Origin: JANQJA01 sp040880285 | GTDB lineage: Bacteria > Pseudomonadota > Gammaproteobacteria > Pseudomonadales > Azotimanducaceae | Assembly: GCA_040880285.1 (NCBI GenBank) | Contig: JBBDIT010000044.1 | Location: 41,497 to 105,496 of the forward strand | Direction: 5' to 3' | DNA: 64,000 bases | Shown here: piece by piece, positions 7,692 through 16,974 of the stretch | How the letters are laid out: every line of letters starts with the position of its first letter | Position numbering within the stretch: the first letter of the stretch is position 1 | Notes under the pieces: model-generated | Databases searched by the model: none | Told to the model about the DNA's origin: nothing | What the model saw: the letters and a program-made list of their open reading frames with translations, nothing else | Program-made: the position numbers and the translations under genes

Positions 7692-9043
7692 ATTTCGACA
7701 CCACCCAACGCTTCTAACAGCTCCTGCGTTTTTTTATGCATCAGACCGGCGTCACCACGAGACTCAACATTCAGCCGGACGACGGGTTCAGTATTGGACA
7801 TACGGACATTGAAACGCCAATCGCCGAACTCCATCGACAAACCATCAGTGCGGTCGACTGCTTTAGCGTGCGGTGCATAATCGGCTTCAATTCGTGCGAT
7901 GGTAGTAGCAGCATCTTCGATACGGCGATTAATTTCGCCACTGGCTGGGAACCGGATCATCCGTTCATTAACGAGTTCCGACAGCGTTTTACCTTCAGCT
8001 GACATGAGACCGGCGACCAGTAGCCAGGGCACCATCCCACTGTCGCAGAAGGAAAAGTCCCGAAAGTAATGATGTGCGCTCATCTCACCGCCATAGACGG
8101 CGTTTTCGGTGCGCATACGTTCTTTGATAAAGGCATGACCCGTCTTGCTGAGCACCGGGACACCGCCCCGCTCCTTGACTATATCAATGGTATTCCACGT
8201 CAATCTGGGATCATGGACAACCTTTTCACCTGCCCGCTCGCTTTTCCCGAGAAAGGCTTCCGCCAAAAGGCCAACCATATAGTACCCCTCGATAAACCGA
8301 CCATTTTCATCAAAGAAAAAACAACGATCAAAATCACCATCCCAGGCAATGCCCATATCGGCGTGGCCCCTGATTATCGCGTCAATGGTGGCCTGCCTGT
8401 TACCCGGCAATAATGGGTTAGGTACACCGTTGGGAAAGTCACCGTTCGGCTCGTGATGTATTTTGATAAAGTCAAATGGCAGGAACGGTTCAAGCCGGTC
8501 GATGACTTCCCCGGCGCCACCATTACCCGCATTAACGACGATCTTAAGGGGTGAGAGTGAGCTGGTATCGACGTAACCCAGAAGCTTGGCGATATAGGCC
8601 GAATGATGGTCCAGTGGAATGATGGCGCCTTTTTTCCTGACCGGACCAAAGTCGTCAGCTGCTACGCGCTGCTTGATTTCATTGAGGCCGGTATCACCAC
8701 TGATCGGGCGTGACTCCTCCCGCACCAGCTTCATGCCATTGTAATCTTTCGGATTATGACTTGCCGTTACCATAATTCCACCGTCAAGTTCGAAGTGCGA
8801 CGTGGCGAAATAGACTTCTTCAGTCCCGCACTGCCCTATGTAATAGACATCGGCACCACCATCAGTCAATCCACTTGCAAGCGCATCCGTCATGCCAGGG
8901 CTGGACAGGCGAATATCATGTCCAACAATCACCCTTTCCGGCGCAAGAAATTCAGTAAACGCCCGGCCAATCCGGTACGCAATATCCTCATTCAATTCAT
9001 CCGGGATACGCCCGCGAATATCATAGGCCTTAAAACATTTCAT
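7688..9043 (-). CDS. Phosphomannomutase/phosphoglucomutase
   Basis: A 451-residue alpha-D-phosphohexomutase that interconverts the 1- and 6-phosphates of mannose or glucose, feeding GDP-mannose and exopolysaccharide or LPS synthesis. Visible motifs are the phosphoserine loop TASHNPKDYNG (catalytic Ser95), the metal loop DGDFDR, the sugar loop GGEMSAHHYF and the phosphate-binding end MSNTEPVVRLNVES. The length matches AlgC/ManB. It lies between the exonuclease gene (four bases away) and djlA (four-base overlap) in a same-strand run. Glucose or mannose preference cannot be read from the sequence. Confidence 0.92.
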   Translation of the reverse strand: MKCFKAYDIRGRIPDELNEDIAYRIGRAFTEFLAPERVIVGHDIRLSSPGMTDALASGLTDGGADVYYIGQCGTEEVYFATSHFELDGGIMVTASHNPKDYNGMKLVREESRPISGDTGLNEIKQRVAADDFGPVRKKGAIIPLDHHSAYIAKLLGYVDTSSLSPLKIVVNAGNGGAGEVIDRLEPFLPFDFIKIHHEPNGDFPNGVPNPLLPGNRQATIDAIIRGHADMGIAWDGDFDRCFFFDENGRFIEGYYMVGLLAEAFLGKSERAGEKVVHDPRLTWNTIDIVKERGGVPVLSKTGHAFIKERMRTENAVYGGEMSAHHYFRDFSFCDSGMVPWLLVAGLMSAEGKTLSELVNERMIRFPASGEINRRIEDAATTIARIEADYAPHAKAVDRTDGLSMEFGDWRFNVRMSNTEPVVRLNVESRGDAGLMHKKTQELLEALGGVEI

Positions 9044-9047
9044 ACCG

Positions 9048-9821
9048 CTATAACCTCAATGATTTTAAATTAATTCCCAGCGCTACATCGGTTTTAAGCG
9101 TCACCAGTTGTTTGCAACGCTGTACCAGGTCGCCGTTTTCACGCACACGCACCGCAGACGCATTATCGTCATCGCCACGCAACACCTCTTCGAGACTGCC
9201 ATATTCAGCAAGCAGGTTTGCCGCGGTCTTTTTACCGATACGTGGAACGCCTTTGATATTGTTACTGGCGTCTCCCGCCATGGCCCAGAGATCGGTCAAC
9301 TGCGACACTTCACATCCAAACTTCGCCCTGATGTCAGTTGCATTGATTTCCGTACCCTCAAAATGATTGAACACACGAATGCGACTCGATAATAACTGCA
9401 GGAAAGCACGATCAGTAGATAGAATAATCGCCTCTCCACCAGCGTCTGCGATACCCCTCGCCAATGTTGCGATCTGGTCATCCGCCTCATAGTTGTCAAC
9501 TTTCAGACTTTCCACCAATTGCTCTTTGAACGCAGTCCGAAACTTCTGCAAGTTAGCGAGCAACGCTGGTGGCGTCGGTTTTCGATTGGCCTTGTAATCC
9601 GGATAGAGCAGATGCCGCCAGGTTTTATCATGACTATCAAACACCGCACAGGCATGGGTCGGCGAGTGGTTGCCAAGTGCACGCTCGAGGGAACGCCTGG
9701 ATGCCTCGATGACCTCATCCATGTGTTCAGCGCCATCACCACGGGCCTCATAGATCCGGCGAACCAGATTGAAAGCGTCAACCAGTAATAGCCTAGAACC
9801 AGCCAACGGCGGCGCCGTCAC
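9048..9821 (-). CDS. Stand-alone 5'-3' exonuclease (PolA N-domain/Xni type)
   Basis: A 257-residue flap endonuclease-like protein equal to the 5' nuclease domain of DNA polymerase I without a polymerase. It shows LLLVDAFNLVRRIYEA at the N-terminus, DSHDKTWRHLLYPDYKANRK, the acidic metal cluster NYEADDQIATLA and the helix-hairpin-helix region WAMAGDASNNIKGVPRIGKKTAANLLAEYGSLEEVL. This is the ExoIX/Xni type, but unlike E. coli Xni it seems to keep most acidic residues. Its start lies inside the end of ggt (29-base overlap), so cotranscription with ggt is likely. Confidence 0.87.
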   Translation of the reverse strand: MTAPPLAGSRLLLVDAFNLVRRIYEARGDGAEHMDEVIEASRRSLERALGNHSPTHACAVFDSHDKTWRHLLYPDYKANRKPTPPALLANLQKFRTAFKEQLVESLKVDNYEADDQIATLARGIADAGGEAIILSTDRAFLQLLSSRIRVFNHFEGTEINATDIRAKFGCEVSQLTDLWAMAGDASNNIKGVPRIGKKTAANLLAEYGSLEEVLRGDDDNASAVRVRENGDLVQRCKQLVTLKTDVALGINLKSLRL

Positions 9822-11499
9822 CCCGGGGATCCTTAATGCCCCGAATCAACCCATCTATATATTGGATAGAATTGGCGTCGCCGATTCCACGACCGAATCG
9901 CGTTTCCCGGAATGAGCCATGCCCAAACCCTTGCAGGACCGCTCTGGTATCCGGTGACAGGGCATAGGGCTCAACGATAATCACATTGGGCTGCCATTGG
10001 TGATGGAATCTGGGGACAGAAACGGCATCCTCTATATTCATCCCATGGTCGATCACATTGACTATGACCTGAAGTGTGGTCGTAATAATGGTCGAGCCCC
10101 CGGGGGAACCAGTGATGAGAACGGGCTGATTATCCCGTGTCACAATCGTCGGTGACATTGAGCTCAGCATGCGCTTGCCCGGTTCGATCTTGTTGGCTTC
10201 ACGCCCAATGAGATCGAACTGGTTGGGTGTATTGGGCTTGATAGAAAAGTCATTCATTTCATTGTTGAACAAAATGCCCGTCTCAGGCACGACGATCTTG
10301 TTGCCATAGCTGCTATTGAGTGTGGTGGTGAATGCGACCATCATGCCGTTGCCATCCATGACGGAAAAGTGCGTGGTCTCCCTGTTCTCCTGCGGCCATG
10401 AACCTGCACCGACGTCATCGCTATCAGTGGCTTTGTCAGCACGGAAGTCGGCGATCCGCTGCCTTGCGTAATCTTTGTCAATCAGACGTTCAAGGGGTAC
10501 CTCGTAATAATCCGGGTCGCCCAAATACTCGGCCCTGTCAGCATAGGCACGGCGTTCCGCCTCAACCATGTGGTGTATCGCCGCAGCACTTCCGTAACCC
10601 ATTTTGCCGAGGTCAAAGGGCTCCAGCATATTGAGCATCTGCACAACGAGAACGCCGCCCGATGAGGGAGGACCCATTCCCCAGATATCATAACCACGAT
10701 AAGTACCATGGACAGGATGACGCCAGACGGAGTGATAGTCGGCAAGATCCGCAAGTGTGATATCCCCTCCCCCACGCTTCATCTCGGCAACGATCAATTC
10801 AGCGGTCTTTCCCGCATAAAATCCGTCACGACCTGTTCTCGAAATCCGCTTGAGCACCAGCGCGAGTGCTGGCTGCTTCCAGAGATCTCCCGTCTTGTAA
10901 GGCACTCCCTGATTGCTGAATTTGGCGACCGATGCAGGATAGGCAGCCATCCGAGGCAGCACATTCTCGAATTGTCGCGCAAGGTCGTAGGTCAACGGAA
11001 AACCTTCTTCCGCCAACCGGATTGCAGGGGCCATAACCTCTTGCCTCGTCTTCGTGCCATGCGCCTCAAGCAATGTCAGGAGGCCATCCACGGAACCGGG
11101 TACACCTGCAGCCCTGTGGCTTGCAGTCGACAAGCCAGAAATTACATTGCCATCATCATCCAGGTACATGTCCCGATGGGCGCTGGCCGGCGCCTTTTCG
11201 CGATGATCCAGTGTTACAACCTGACCATCGGCAAGGCGCACCACGGCGAATCCGCCACCGCCGATATTGCCCGCCGACGGATAGGTTACCGCGAGCGCAA
11301 AAGCGGTCGCCACGGCGCCGTCAACCGCATTGCCACCAGCCTTCATCACAGCTATACCGGCCTCGGATCCCAGTGCCGACCGTGACGTCACGATCGCCTT
11401 CTCACTCACCGTTGCCTCCGGGCTTGCTGCCTCGAGGATGTGCCCGGGTGAAACCAACGACACCAGCGCCAGTGAAGCAACTAGTACATATTTCAACAT
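9793..11499 (-). CDS. ggt: Gamma-glutamyltransferase (glutathione hydrolase)
   Basis: A periplasmic N-terminal nucleophile hydrolase that cleaves gamma-glutamyl bonds of glutathione and its conjugates. The 568-residue precursor starts at ATG 11499 with a signal peptide (MLKYVLVASLALVSLVSPG...LEAAS). The open frame continues upstream, but that part overlaps the divergent glycosylase gene and looks unlike GGT. The large subunit begins at VTSRSALGSEAGIAVMKAGGNAVD; the self-cleavage site is the Thr-Thr of ENRETTHFSVMD, where the second small-subunit Thr becomes the nucleophile. The oxyanion and substrate motif PGGSTIITT is present. It is one of two GGT-family genes in the window. Confidence 0.93.
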   Translation of the reverse strand: MLKYVLVASLALVSLVSPGHILEAASPEATVSEKAIVTSRSALGSEAGIAVMKAGGNAVDGAVATAFALAVTYPSAGNIGGGGFAVVRLADGQVVTLDHREKAPASAHRDMYLDDDGNVISGLSTASHRAAGVPGSVDGLLTLLEAHGTKTRQEVMAPAIRLAEEGFPLTYDLARQFENVLPRMAAYPASVAKFSNQGVPYKTGDLWKQPALALVLKRISRTGRDGFYAGKTAELIVAEMKRGGGDITLADLADYHSVWRHPVHGTYRGYDIWGMGPPSSGGVLVVQMLNMLEPFDLGKMGYGSAAAIHHMVEAERRAYADRAEYLGDPDYYEVPLERLIDKDYARQRIADFRADKATDSDDVGAGSWPQENRETTHFSVMDGNGMMVAFTTTLNSSYGNKIVVPETGILFNNEMNDFSIKPNTPNQFDLIGREANKIEPGKRMLSSMSPTIVTRDNQPVLITGSPGGSTIITTTLQVIVNVIDHGMNIEDAVSVPRFHHQWQPNVIIVEPYALSPDTRAVLQGFGHGSFRETRFGRGIGDANSIQYIDGLIRGIKDPRGDGAAVGWF

Positions 11500-11550
11500 C
11501 TCATCATCACTACCGCTTTCAAACAGACATCGAAAGCTTATCATGGGGTC

Positions 11551-12741
11551 ATGACTGAAATCTCGATTGCTGATGCCCGCCGCTTGTTTCTGGATCGCCA
11601 GGGACTGCTGTACAACCCTGCCTTTGGCCGTGGGAAAGCGGGTACGCTGCGGACTATTGAACAGCTCGGATATGTGCAGATCGACACGATTTCGGTGGTT
11701 GACCGTGCCCACCATCACGTGCTCAAGACCCGGGTACCCAATTATTCAGAAAAGATGCTGGATCAACTACTCCAGAAAGATCGAGCCATATTCGAATACT
11801 GGTCACATGCCGCTGCTTACCTGCCGATCAAGGACTATCGCTATTACCGACCAATGATGGACGGCTGGCACAAACGCAAGTCCTGGGACAAAAAGCTTGC
11901 AAAGGAGATTCGCCGGCGCATAGCAACGGAGGGACCGCTACAGTCAAGGGACTTCGAAGATCCACGGGGCAAAAACAACAACGGCTGGTGGGACTGGAAA
12001 CCGGCAAAGTTGGCGCTTGAACACATGTTTTTGTCGGGTCAGATCATGGTGACCCGGCGCGAAGGCTTCCAGAAGGTCTTTGACCTTACAGAGAACGTCT
12101 TGCCCGCCCAACTCGATACATCCATGCCGAACCACGACGAATGGATTCGTTTCATCGTCCTGCGCCAACTACAAGCACTGGCTATTGGTACCCTTAACGA
12201 TATTAGCCACGCCCGAACCACGCTCGGTAAGTTTACAGGCCACGCCATCCGCAGTGAGGTCAAAAGTGCACTGCACGCCCTTGCCGAAGAAGGTCAGGTC
12301 GCAATTATCCAGGCACGTAATTCCACAAAAGAGGTCTGGTATGCGGATCCGGTTGCGCTAAAACGATTGCCCCTGAAACTCGGCAAGCGACGGCTACAGA
12401 TCCTTTCCCCATTTGATAACCTCGTGATCAATCGTGCCCGGCTGATTACGCTGTTTGGCTTCGACTACCAGCTTGAATGTTATGTACCGGCGAGCAAAAG
12501 GAAGTTCGGCTACTTCTGTCTACCAATCCTGTGGGGCGACGAACTCGTTGGCCGTATCGATGCAAAGGCGGTCAGGGACAAGCACCTGTTGGAGGTTCGG
12601 CGTGTATTCCTGGAACCCGGTACCAAACGCCAAACTGAAAGGCATGTACGTTTGCGAGACGCGCTCAATACCGGACTTGCCGAATTTGCGACGAAGAATC
12701 AGTGCGACACAGTAGACATCGGAGAGGTCATCTATCGATAA
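11551..12741 (+). CDS. Winged-helix DNA glycosylase of the YcaQ/AlkX (HTH_42) family
   Basis: A 396-residue member of the HTH_42 superfamily. These enzymes excise bulky or crosslinked N7-alkylpurines; the family includes AlkZ from azinomycin producers and YcaQ (AlkX) of E. coli. The catalytic Q-phi-D motif is seen as YVQIDTISVVDRAHHHV with Gln43 and Asp45, the YcaQ arrangement as opposed to Q-phi-Q of AlkZ. Other family signatures are EYWSHAAAYLPI and PFDNLVINRARL. It is a broad-specificity type usually found outside biosynthetic clusters. It diverges from ggt with 51 bases between the starts. Confidence 0.87.
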   Translation: MTEISIADARRLFLDRQGLLYNPAFGRGKAGTLRTIEQLGYVQIDTISVVDRAHHHVLKTRVPNYSEKMLDQLLQKDRAIFEYWSHAAAYLPIKDYRYYRPMMDGWHKRKSWDKKLAKEIRRRIATEGPLQSRDFEDPRGKNNNGWWDWKPAKLALEHMFLSGQIMVTRREGFQKVFDLTENVLPAQLDTSMPNHDEWIRFIVLRQLQALAIGTLNDISHARTTLGKFTGHAIRSEVKSALHALAEEGQVAIIQARNSTKEVWYADPVALKRLPLKLGKRRLQILSPFDNLVINRARLITLFGFDYQLECYVPASKRKFGYFCLPILWGDELVGRIDAKAVRDKHLLEVRRVFLEPGTKRQTERHVRLRDALNTGLAEFATKNQCDTVDIGEVIYR

Positions 12742-12755
12742 CTGACCGTGGCTTG

Positions 12756-13553
12756 CTATTTACCTTTAAAGACCGGCTCGCGTTTTTCCAGGAAGGCTTG
12801 CCTTGCTTCCCTGGCATCCTCGCTTGCGAAAGCCATTCTAATGTTAGACAGCTCGTACCTGAGCTGGGCTTCCATATCCGTTGTCTCCAATGACTTGACC
12901 ATGCCGCGTTTGAGCAGACGAAAAGTAATTGGAGACCAACGACACAGATCCTCACAGTATTCGGTCAAACGCTCATCGAATTTCTCATCATCCACCAGTT
13001 CGCCAGCCATCCCGAGGGCAACGGCTTCCTCACCCATTACCGTGCGGTTCTCCATCATGAACCGGATACCTTTTTCATATCCCATGATTTGGGGCAATGT
13101 AATTGTGAGGCCGGCATCCGGTGAACCCCCGATGCGAGTGTAGCCCGCCATCAATCTTGCCCCCCTGGTCACCAGCCTCATATCAGTAGCCATCGCCAGC
13201 CCGAGTCCAGCGCCGACCGCAACCCCGTTGATACCGCCCACAACTGGCTTATCGCATTTGTGCCTGATCGTCAGGAGAAACTGGCCTACCCAGCCGATAT
13301 CGTCAAGTTGCCGACTCTGGGGTGAGTGAGGCGAGGCATCTTCACCGGAACCAGTCAAGTCCAGACCGGAACAAAACGCGCCATCCTTGCCACGAATCGC
13401 TATAACCCAGACATCATCGTCTTTGGCCGCTTGTTCGAGCGCGCCGATGACACCCCATGCCAGCGCGTCATTGATGGCATTTTTCTTCTCCGGACGATTG
13501 AGTGTAATGGTGCGTACATGCCCGCGAGTCTCAACCTTGATCTCGTCTGTCAT
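12756..13553 (-). CDS. Enoyl-CoA hydratase/isomerase family protein
   Basis: A 265-residue crotonase-fold protein. The oxyanion-hole segments are GKDGAFCSGLDLTG (about 55-68) and GGINGVAVGAGLGLAMATD (about 105-123). The two catalytic glutamates of classic enoyl-CoA hydratase are not obvious: the second region reads TRIGGSPDAGLTITLPQIMG, with Asp near the second position, so it may catalyse another crotonase reaction. The start overlaps the stop of the acyl-CoA synthetase by four bases (ATGA type), so the two probably act on the same acyl-CoA in a degradation pathway of unknown substrate. Confidence 0.88.
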   Translation of the reverse strand: MTDEIKVETRGHVRTITLNRPEKKNAINDALAWGVIGALEQAAKDDDVWVIAIRGKDGAFCSGLDLTGSGEDASPHSPQSRQLDDIGWVGQFLLTIRHKCDKPVVGGINGVAVGAGLGLAMATDMRLVTRGARLMAGYTRIGGSPDAGLTITLPQIMGYEKGIRFMMENRTVMGEEAVALGMAGELVDDEKFDERLTEYCEDLCRWSPITFRLLKRGMVKSLETTDMEAQLRYELSNIRMAFASEDAREARQAFLEKREPVFKGK

Positions 13554-15172
13554 ATCTGTCGATCCCTTCCTGCCCAGTAGGGTTCCCTTACCAGGCGGCG
13601 CTGAATTTTCCCCGATGGCAGTCTTGGCAGGTCGTCGACAAAGTCGATGGTACGAGGCGATTTGAACGCCGGCAGTTGCTTCTTGACAAAGCTGATCAAC
13701 TCATCAGACAACGCCTCGTCTGCGGTGATGCCGTCCTTGACCATTACCACGGACTTGACTTCTTCGCCCCACTCGTCATTGGGTACGCCAACTGTACAGA
13801 CATCCGCAACTGCTGGATGCTTCAAAAGCACATCATCGGTTTCCTGCGGATAGATATTGACGCCCCCCGAGATAATCGTCTCGGCGCTGCGACCAGTCAG
13901 AAACAGGTAACCGTCTTCATCAAAGTAGCCCATATCACCCAGAGTAAAATAATCGCCGCGGTAGCTGTTTCGGGTCTTTTCTGAGTCCTTGTAGTATTCG
14001 AACCTGTTTTCGGGTGCCTTGAAAAAAATGGTACCTACCACGCCGGTCTCGACCTCATTACCTTCATCATCAAAGATACGATTGTCAGCGCCTTCTGGCG
14101 ATTTACCGACGGTACCTGGTTTGGTCAGCCACTCTTCAGGTCCAACGAAGAATCCACCACCACCTTCTGTGGCAGCATAGTATTCATAGATCACCGGCCC
14201 CAACCAGTCCATCATCGCTTGCTTGACATGTACGGGACACGGCGCGGCCCCATGCAATACATAGCGAAGGCTTGAGAGGTCGTATTTGTTACGTACGTCT
14301 TCCGGTAATGCCAGCAAACGATGGAACATGGTCGCAACCATGTGGGTGTGGGTGATCTTGTACTTTTCGACAAGTTTCAATGTATCTTCTGCATCCCACT
14401 TGTCCATCAGCACGGTGCCAACACCCTGGGTCAGGGGCGCAGTGATATTAAATGCCAGTGGCGCAGCATGATAAGCAGGACCGGTACATAGCGCGCGATC
14501 CGTTGCCGCGTTCCAGGCGGCAGCGCTGACGGACCTTGCGAGACTCGCGTTGGCCTGGCTCTGGGTGCCCCCCACTCCGGCTGCAGCCAACGCCGCCTGT
14601 GGATTGCGCTCTCGATAGACACCCTTGGGTCGTCCGGTGGTACCGGAGGTATAAAGCATCTGTGAGCCGATTTCAGGGTTGTCGATGTTGCTGTCATCCT
14701 CGGCTCCGACGACCTCGTCATAGTCGGCAAAGCCATCGATGGCACCACCAGCGGCCAGTACGATCTTGAGCTGGTCCCGATTATCATTCAGCGCATCAAT
14801 CGCCGGCTGCTTACACTTAACATCGGCGATAAATGCTTTCGCTCCCGAGTTACCGACTATATAGGAGGCATTGTCTCCGGTCAGGTGCCAGTTAATCGGA
14901 GTTACCCGAAAGCCGGCACGCATACAGGCATAGTAGGTCTCGACGAACTCCGGTCGATTAACCAATAGCATTGCGACACCGTCGTCAGGTTGTAAACCCG
15001 CATTGCGAAATACTCGCGCGAGCTGATTGGCTCGCGCATTCAGTTCAGCGAATGTCTTGTCACCGTAACTGGAAACCACTGCCATGCGATCCGGAGCCTC
15101 CTGGGCGTGGTACGCCACAGTCATCCCGGCCATCATGGCAGCGGGTAGCTCCATCTTTACCGCATTGTTCAT
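13550..15172 (-). CDS. Acyl-CoA synthetase (AMP-forming)
   Basis: A 540-residue ANL-superfamily enzyme that activates a carboxylic acid through an acyl-adenylate to the CoA thioester. The P-loop motif LYTSGTTGRPKGVYRE, A5-like YAATEGGG, A7 GYLFLTGRSAETIISGGVNIYPQE and the A10 lysine motif RLPSGKIQRRLV are all present. A GGGAG ribosome site precedes ATG 15172 by six bases. It is translationally coupled to the crotonase-like gene. The sequence style fits short or medium, possibly aromatic, acids, but specificity cannot be read. Confidence 0.9.
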   Translation of the reverse strand: MNNAVKMELPAAMMAGMTVAYHAQEAPDRMAVVSSYGDKTFAELNARANQLARVFRNAGLQPDDGVAMLLVNRPEFVETYYACMRAGFRVTPINWHLTGDNASYIVGNSGAKAFIADVKCKQPAIDALNDNRDQLKIVLAAGGAIDGFADYDEVVGAEDDSNIDNPEIGSQMLYTSGTTGRPKGVYRERNPQAALAAAGVGGTQSQANASLARSVSAAAWNAATDRALCTGPAYHAAPLAFNITAPLTQGVGTVLMDKWDAEDTLKLVEKYKITHTHMVATMFHRLLALPEDVRNKYDLSSLRYVLHGAAPCPVHVKQAMMDWLGPVIYEYYAATEGGGGFFVGPEEWLTKPGTVGKSPEGADNRIFDDEGNEVETGVVGTIFFKAPENRFEYYKDSEKTRNSYRGDYFTLGDMGYFDEDGYLFLTGRSAETIISGGVNIYPQETDDVLLKHPAVADVCTVGVPNDEWGEEVKSVVMVKDGITADEALSDELISFVKKQLPAFKSPRTIDFVDDLPRLPSGKIQRRLVREPYWAGRDRQI

Positions 15173-15608
15173 ATCTCACTCCCTCTCTACCGCATAAGCG
15201 GTCCTTATAATACTTGTATGGCGATAGCCTGTGCAGGCAAATTAGAGTGCATCAACTCAATCGATAGCGCAAGCGTACGGCAAGAGGCACGCGCCCGGAT
15301 ACATCCGATATTGCGGCCACGGCCATCACTGGCGGTGATAGTTTGGTATTAACAGGTGAGAAGTCCTGGGCGTCCGGTACCAGTGTCCGGTACGAGTGAT
15401 TCCTGCTGTTCACTTCTGATCGCACTGTACGTGACCAATTCCTTGGCGGACCTGGACCCGCTAAACGTGCGCCTCCACTCATGACCCTGATACCAGCCGA
15501 TGGGTCAGACGAAGCCCGCCGGGAATTGAGTTGGTGTAATGAAACCGGACCATTTCCGGTGCATTATGTTTAAGTACAATGATAACAAGCTCAAAGGAGG
15601 CTATTAAA
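15173..15608. other. Intergenic region without a convincing gene
   Basis: 436 bases between the divergent acyl-CoA synthetase and the 73-residue protein. Near the left end, TTATAATACTTG (about 15205-15216) could give a -10 box (TATTAT) for the synthetase on the minus strand. Near the right end TACAAT (15575-15580) could be a -10 box for the downstream gene. The middle holds a 76-codon minus-strand frame (15252-15482) that I do not believe, and nothing else I recognise. Confidence 0.4.
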
Positions 15609-15830
15609 ATGACAGACGTATATACCCTCGCCCGGCAACATTTGGATGCCGGTATTCTGGAGGCGGCCGACAATAACATTTCACTTGCAGCCTACGGCCA
15701 GGCACTGGTCTGGAAACTACTGGAACGTTACCAGCAGGAGGGCAGGAGTGTTGCTGACATTGTCAGTGAGGTGCAGTACACGCTTGACAATATCGAAGAC
15801 GACGGCACGTTTCACGTATCGCGGAACTAG
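15609..15830 (+). CDS. Conserved-looking 73-residue protein of unknown function
   Basis: A small soluble protein, acidic and mostly helical by eye (residues 4-65), starting MTDVYTLARQHLDAG. I place the start at ATG 15609 because a perfect AGGAGG (15595-15600) stands eight bases upstream; the open frame extends ten codons further only through a non-ATG start. No motif, signal peptide or membrane segment is visible. It is convergent with yceI, with three bases between the stops. The strong ribosome site and normal codon use argue that it is expressed. No function can be given. Confidence 0.65.
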   Translation: MTDVYTLARQHLDAGILEAADNNISLAAYGQALVWKLLERYQQEGRSVADIVSEVQYTLDNIEDDGTFHVSRN

Positions 15831-15833
15831 CCG

Positions 15834-16400
15834 CTAACGGCGCACACCTTCCAGATACAGTTCCAGGTGAACTTCATTGGTGGGCGGCATCTTGAACCCG
15901 AAGTCAGTGGTAGAAAGGACGGTAAATCCTTCTAATCCTACCCGGTAGCCACCCCATGGATCGTTGCCCTGTCCCGTCAGGTTGGCGTCAATGGCGATCT
16001 CACGGGTCTGGCCATGTAGTGTCAGGTTGCCATACACAGTAGCCTTACCCTCACCCAACGGCTCAATTCTGGTACTCTCAAACCTCGCCTGTGGATACCT
16101 GGCTACATTGAGATAGTCTTCGCCGCGTATATGCTTATCACGTTCCGCATGATTGCTGTCGAGACTGGCAGGATCAATTTCTACAACAATTTTTGAAGCC
16201 CCAGGATCGTTCTGATCATAAGTGAAGGTACCATTGAACGACTTGAATTGACCCGTCAACCAACTGATACCGATGTGCTTGAATTTAAATACAATCGATG
16301 CGTGGGCACCGCGTGAATCGATCACATACTCGGCAGCATCGACACTCATCGTCCATACAAGGGAGTACACCAGGGACAGGCACAACAAAATAACTCTCAT
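15834..16400 (-). CDS. yceI: YceI-family periplasmic lipid-binding protein
   Basis: A 188-residue exported lipocalin-like protein that binds isoprenoid-type lipids. A signal peptide (1-20, ending VDAAE) is followed by the YceI domain with YVIDSRGAHASIVFKFKHIG, the SLDSNHAERDKHIRGEDYLN stretch and P.ARFESTRIEP. ATG 16400 is chosen because GGAG lies six bases upstream; an upstream TTG (16412) is also in frame. It follows cytochrome b561 by 15 bases on the same strand, a pairing common in proteobacteria that suggests a role in quinone or membrane redox physiology. Confidence 0.9.
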   Translation of the reverse strand: MRVILLCLSLVYSLVWTMSVDAAEYVIDSRGAHASIVFKFKHIGISWLTGQFKSFNGTFTYDQNDPGASKIVVEIDPASLDSNHAERDKHIRGEDYLNVARYPQARFESTRIEPLGEGKATVYGNLTLHGQTREIAIDANLTGQGNDPWGGYRVGLEGFTVLSTTDFGFKMPPTNEVHLELYLEGVRR

Positions 16401-16415
16401 TGAAATCTCCAATAA

Positions 16416-16973
16416 TTACAACTCAGTGTTTAAAAACATTCGCCTCAGGGTTGCGTCCTTGTCAACGAGGTGATGCTTTAACGCTGCCAGTCCATGGACA
16501 GCAACCAATGCTATCAATAAGACAGCAAGGTAGAAGTGAATCTCCCCGGCAATATCTTCCTGGTTGTCGATCCCTGTCACAGTCGCTGGCACTTCAAACC
16601 AGTCAAATACCAGCACACTTCGCCCGTCGGCAGTCGACATCAGGTACCCGGCGATCGCAACCGCCACCACCAGCACGTAAAGGCAGGTATGCACAACGAC
16701 TGCAGTCAAGCGTTCAAAGTGTGTATGGGAAGGCAAAGGCGCTGGCACCGGGTTCGATAACCGCCAGGCCAAACGAACCGTGAGCAGGATAACGATGAAA
16801 ACTCCAATGCTTCGATGCAGGTCAGGCGCCTTCTTGTACCAGGCATCGTAGTAGTCAAGTTCAACCATCCAGAGTCCCAGTACAAACGTGCCGAAAATTG
16901 TTACTGCCATCAGCCAATGCAGAAAGACATGAACCAGGCCATAACGGTCATTAGTATTACGAATAGGAATCAC
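16416..16973 (-). CDS. Cytochrome b561
   Basis: A 185-residue inner-membrane dihaem cytochrome with four membrane helices. Candidate haem-ligand histidines are in HVFLHWLMAV (helix 1), LHRSIGVF (helix 2), VHTCLYVLV (helix 3) and VHGLAALKHHLVDKDATLRRM (helix 4 and the conserved tail). Members move electrons between quinone and periplasmic partners, including in superoxide scavenging. The only available start is GTG 16973, without a clear ribosome site, one base after the upstream YedK-like gene's stop, so translation may be coupled. It forms a unit with yceI. Confidence 0.9.
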   Translation of the reverse strand: MIPIRNTNDRYGLVHVFLHWLMAVTIFGTFVLGLWMVELDYYDAWYKKAPDLHRSIGVFIVILLTVRLAWRLSNPVPAPLPSHTHFERLTAVVVHTCLYVLVVAVAIAGYLMSTADGRSVLVFDWFEVPATVTGIDNQEDIAGEIHFYLAVLLIALVAVHGLAALKHHLVDKDATLRRMFLNTEL

Positions 16974-16974
16974 A

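Noticed and set aside
11500..11718. N-terminal extension of ggt
   Set aside because: The extra 73 codons overlap the divergent glycosylase gene and precede a perfect signal peptide at ATG 11499.
15252..15482. 76-codon minus-strand frame in the gap upstream of the 73-residue protein
   Set aside because: It lacks a ribosome site, a recognisable fold or a partner, and its composition is rich in Arg, Pro and Ser as in random frames of this GC content.
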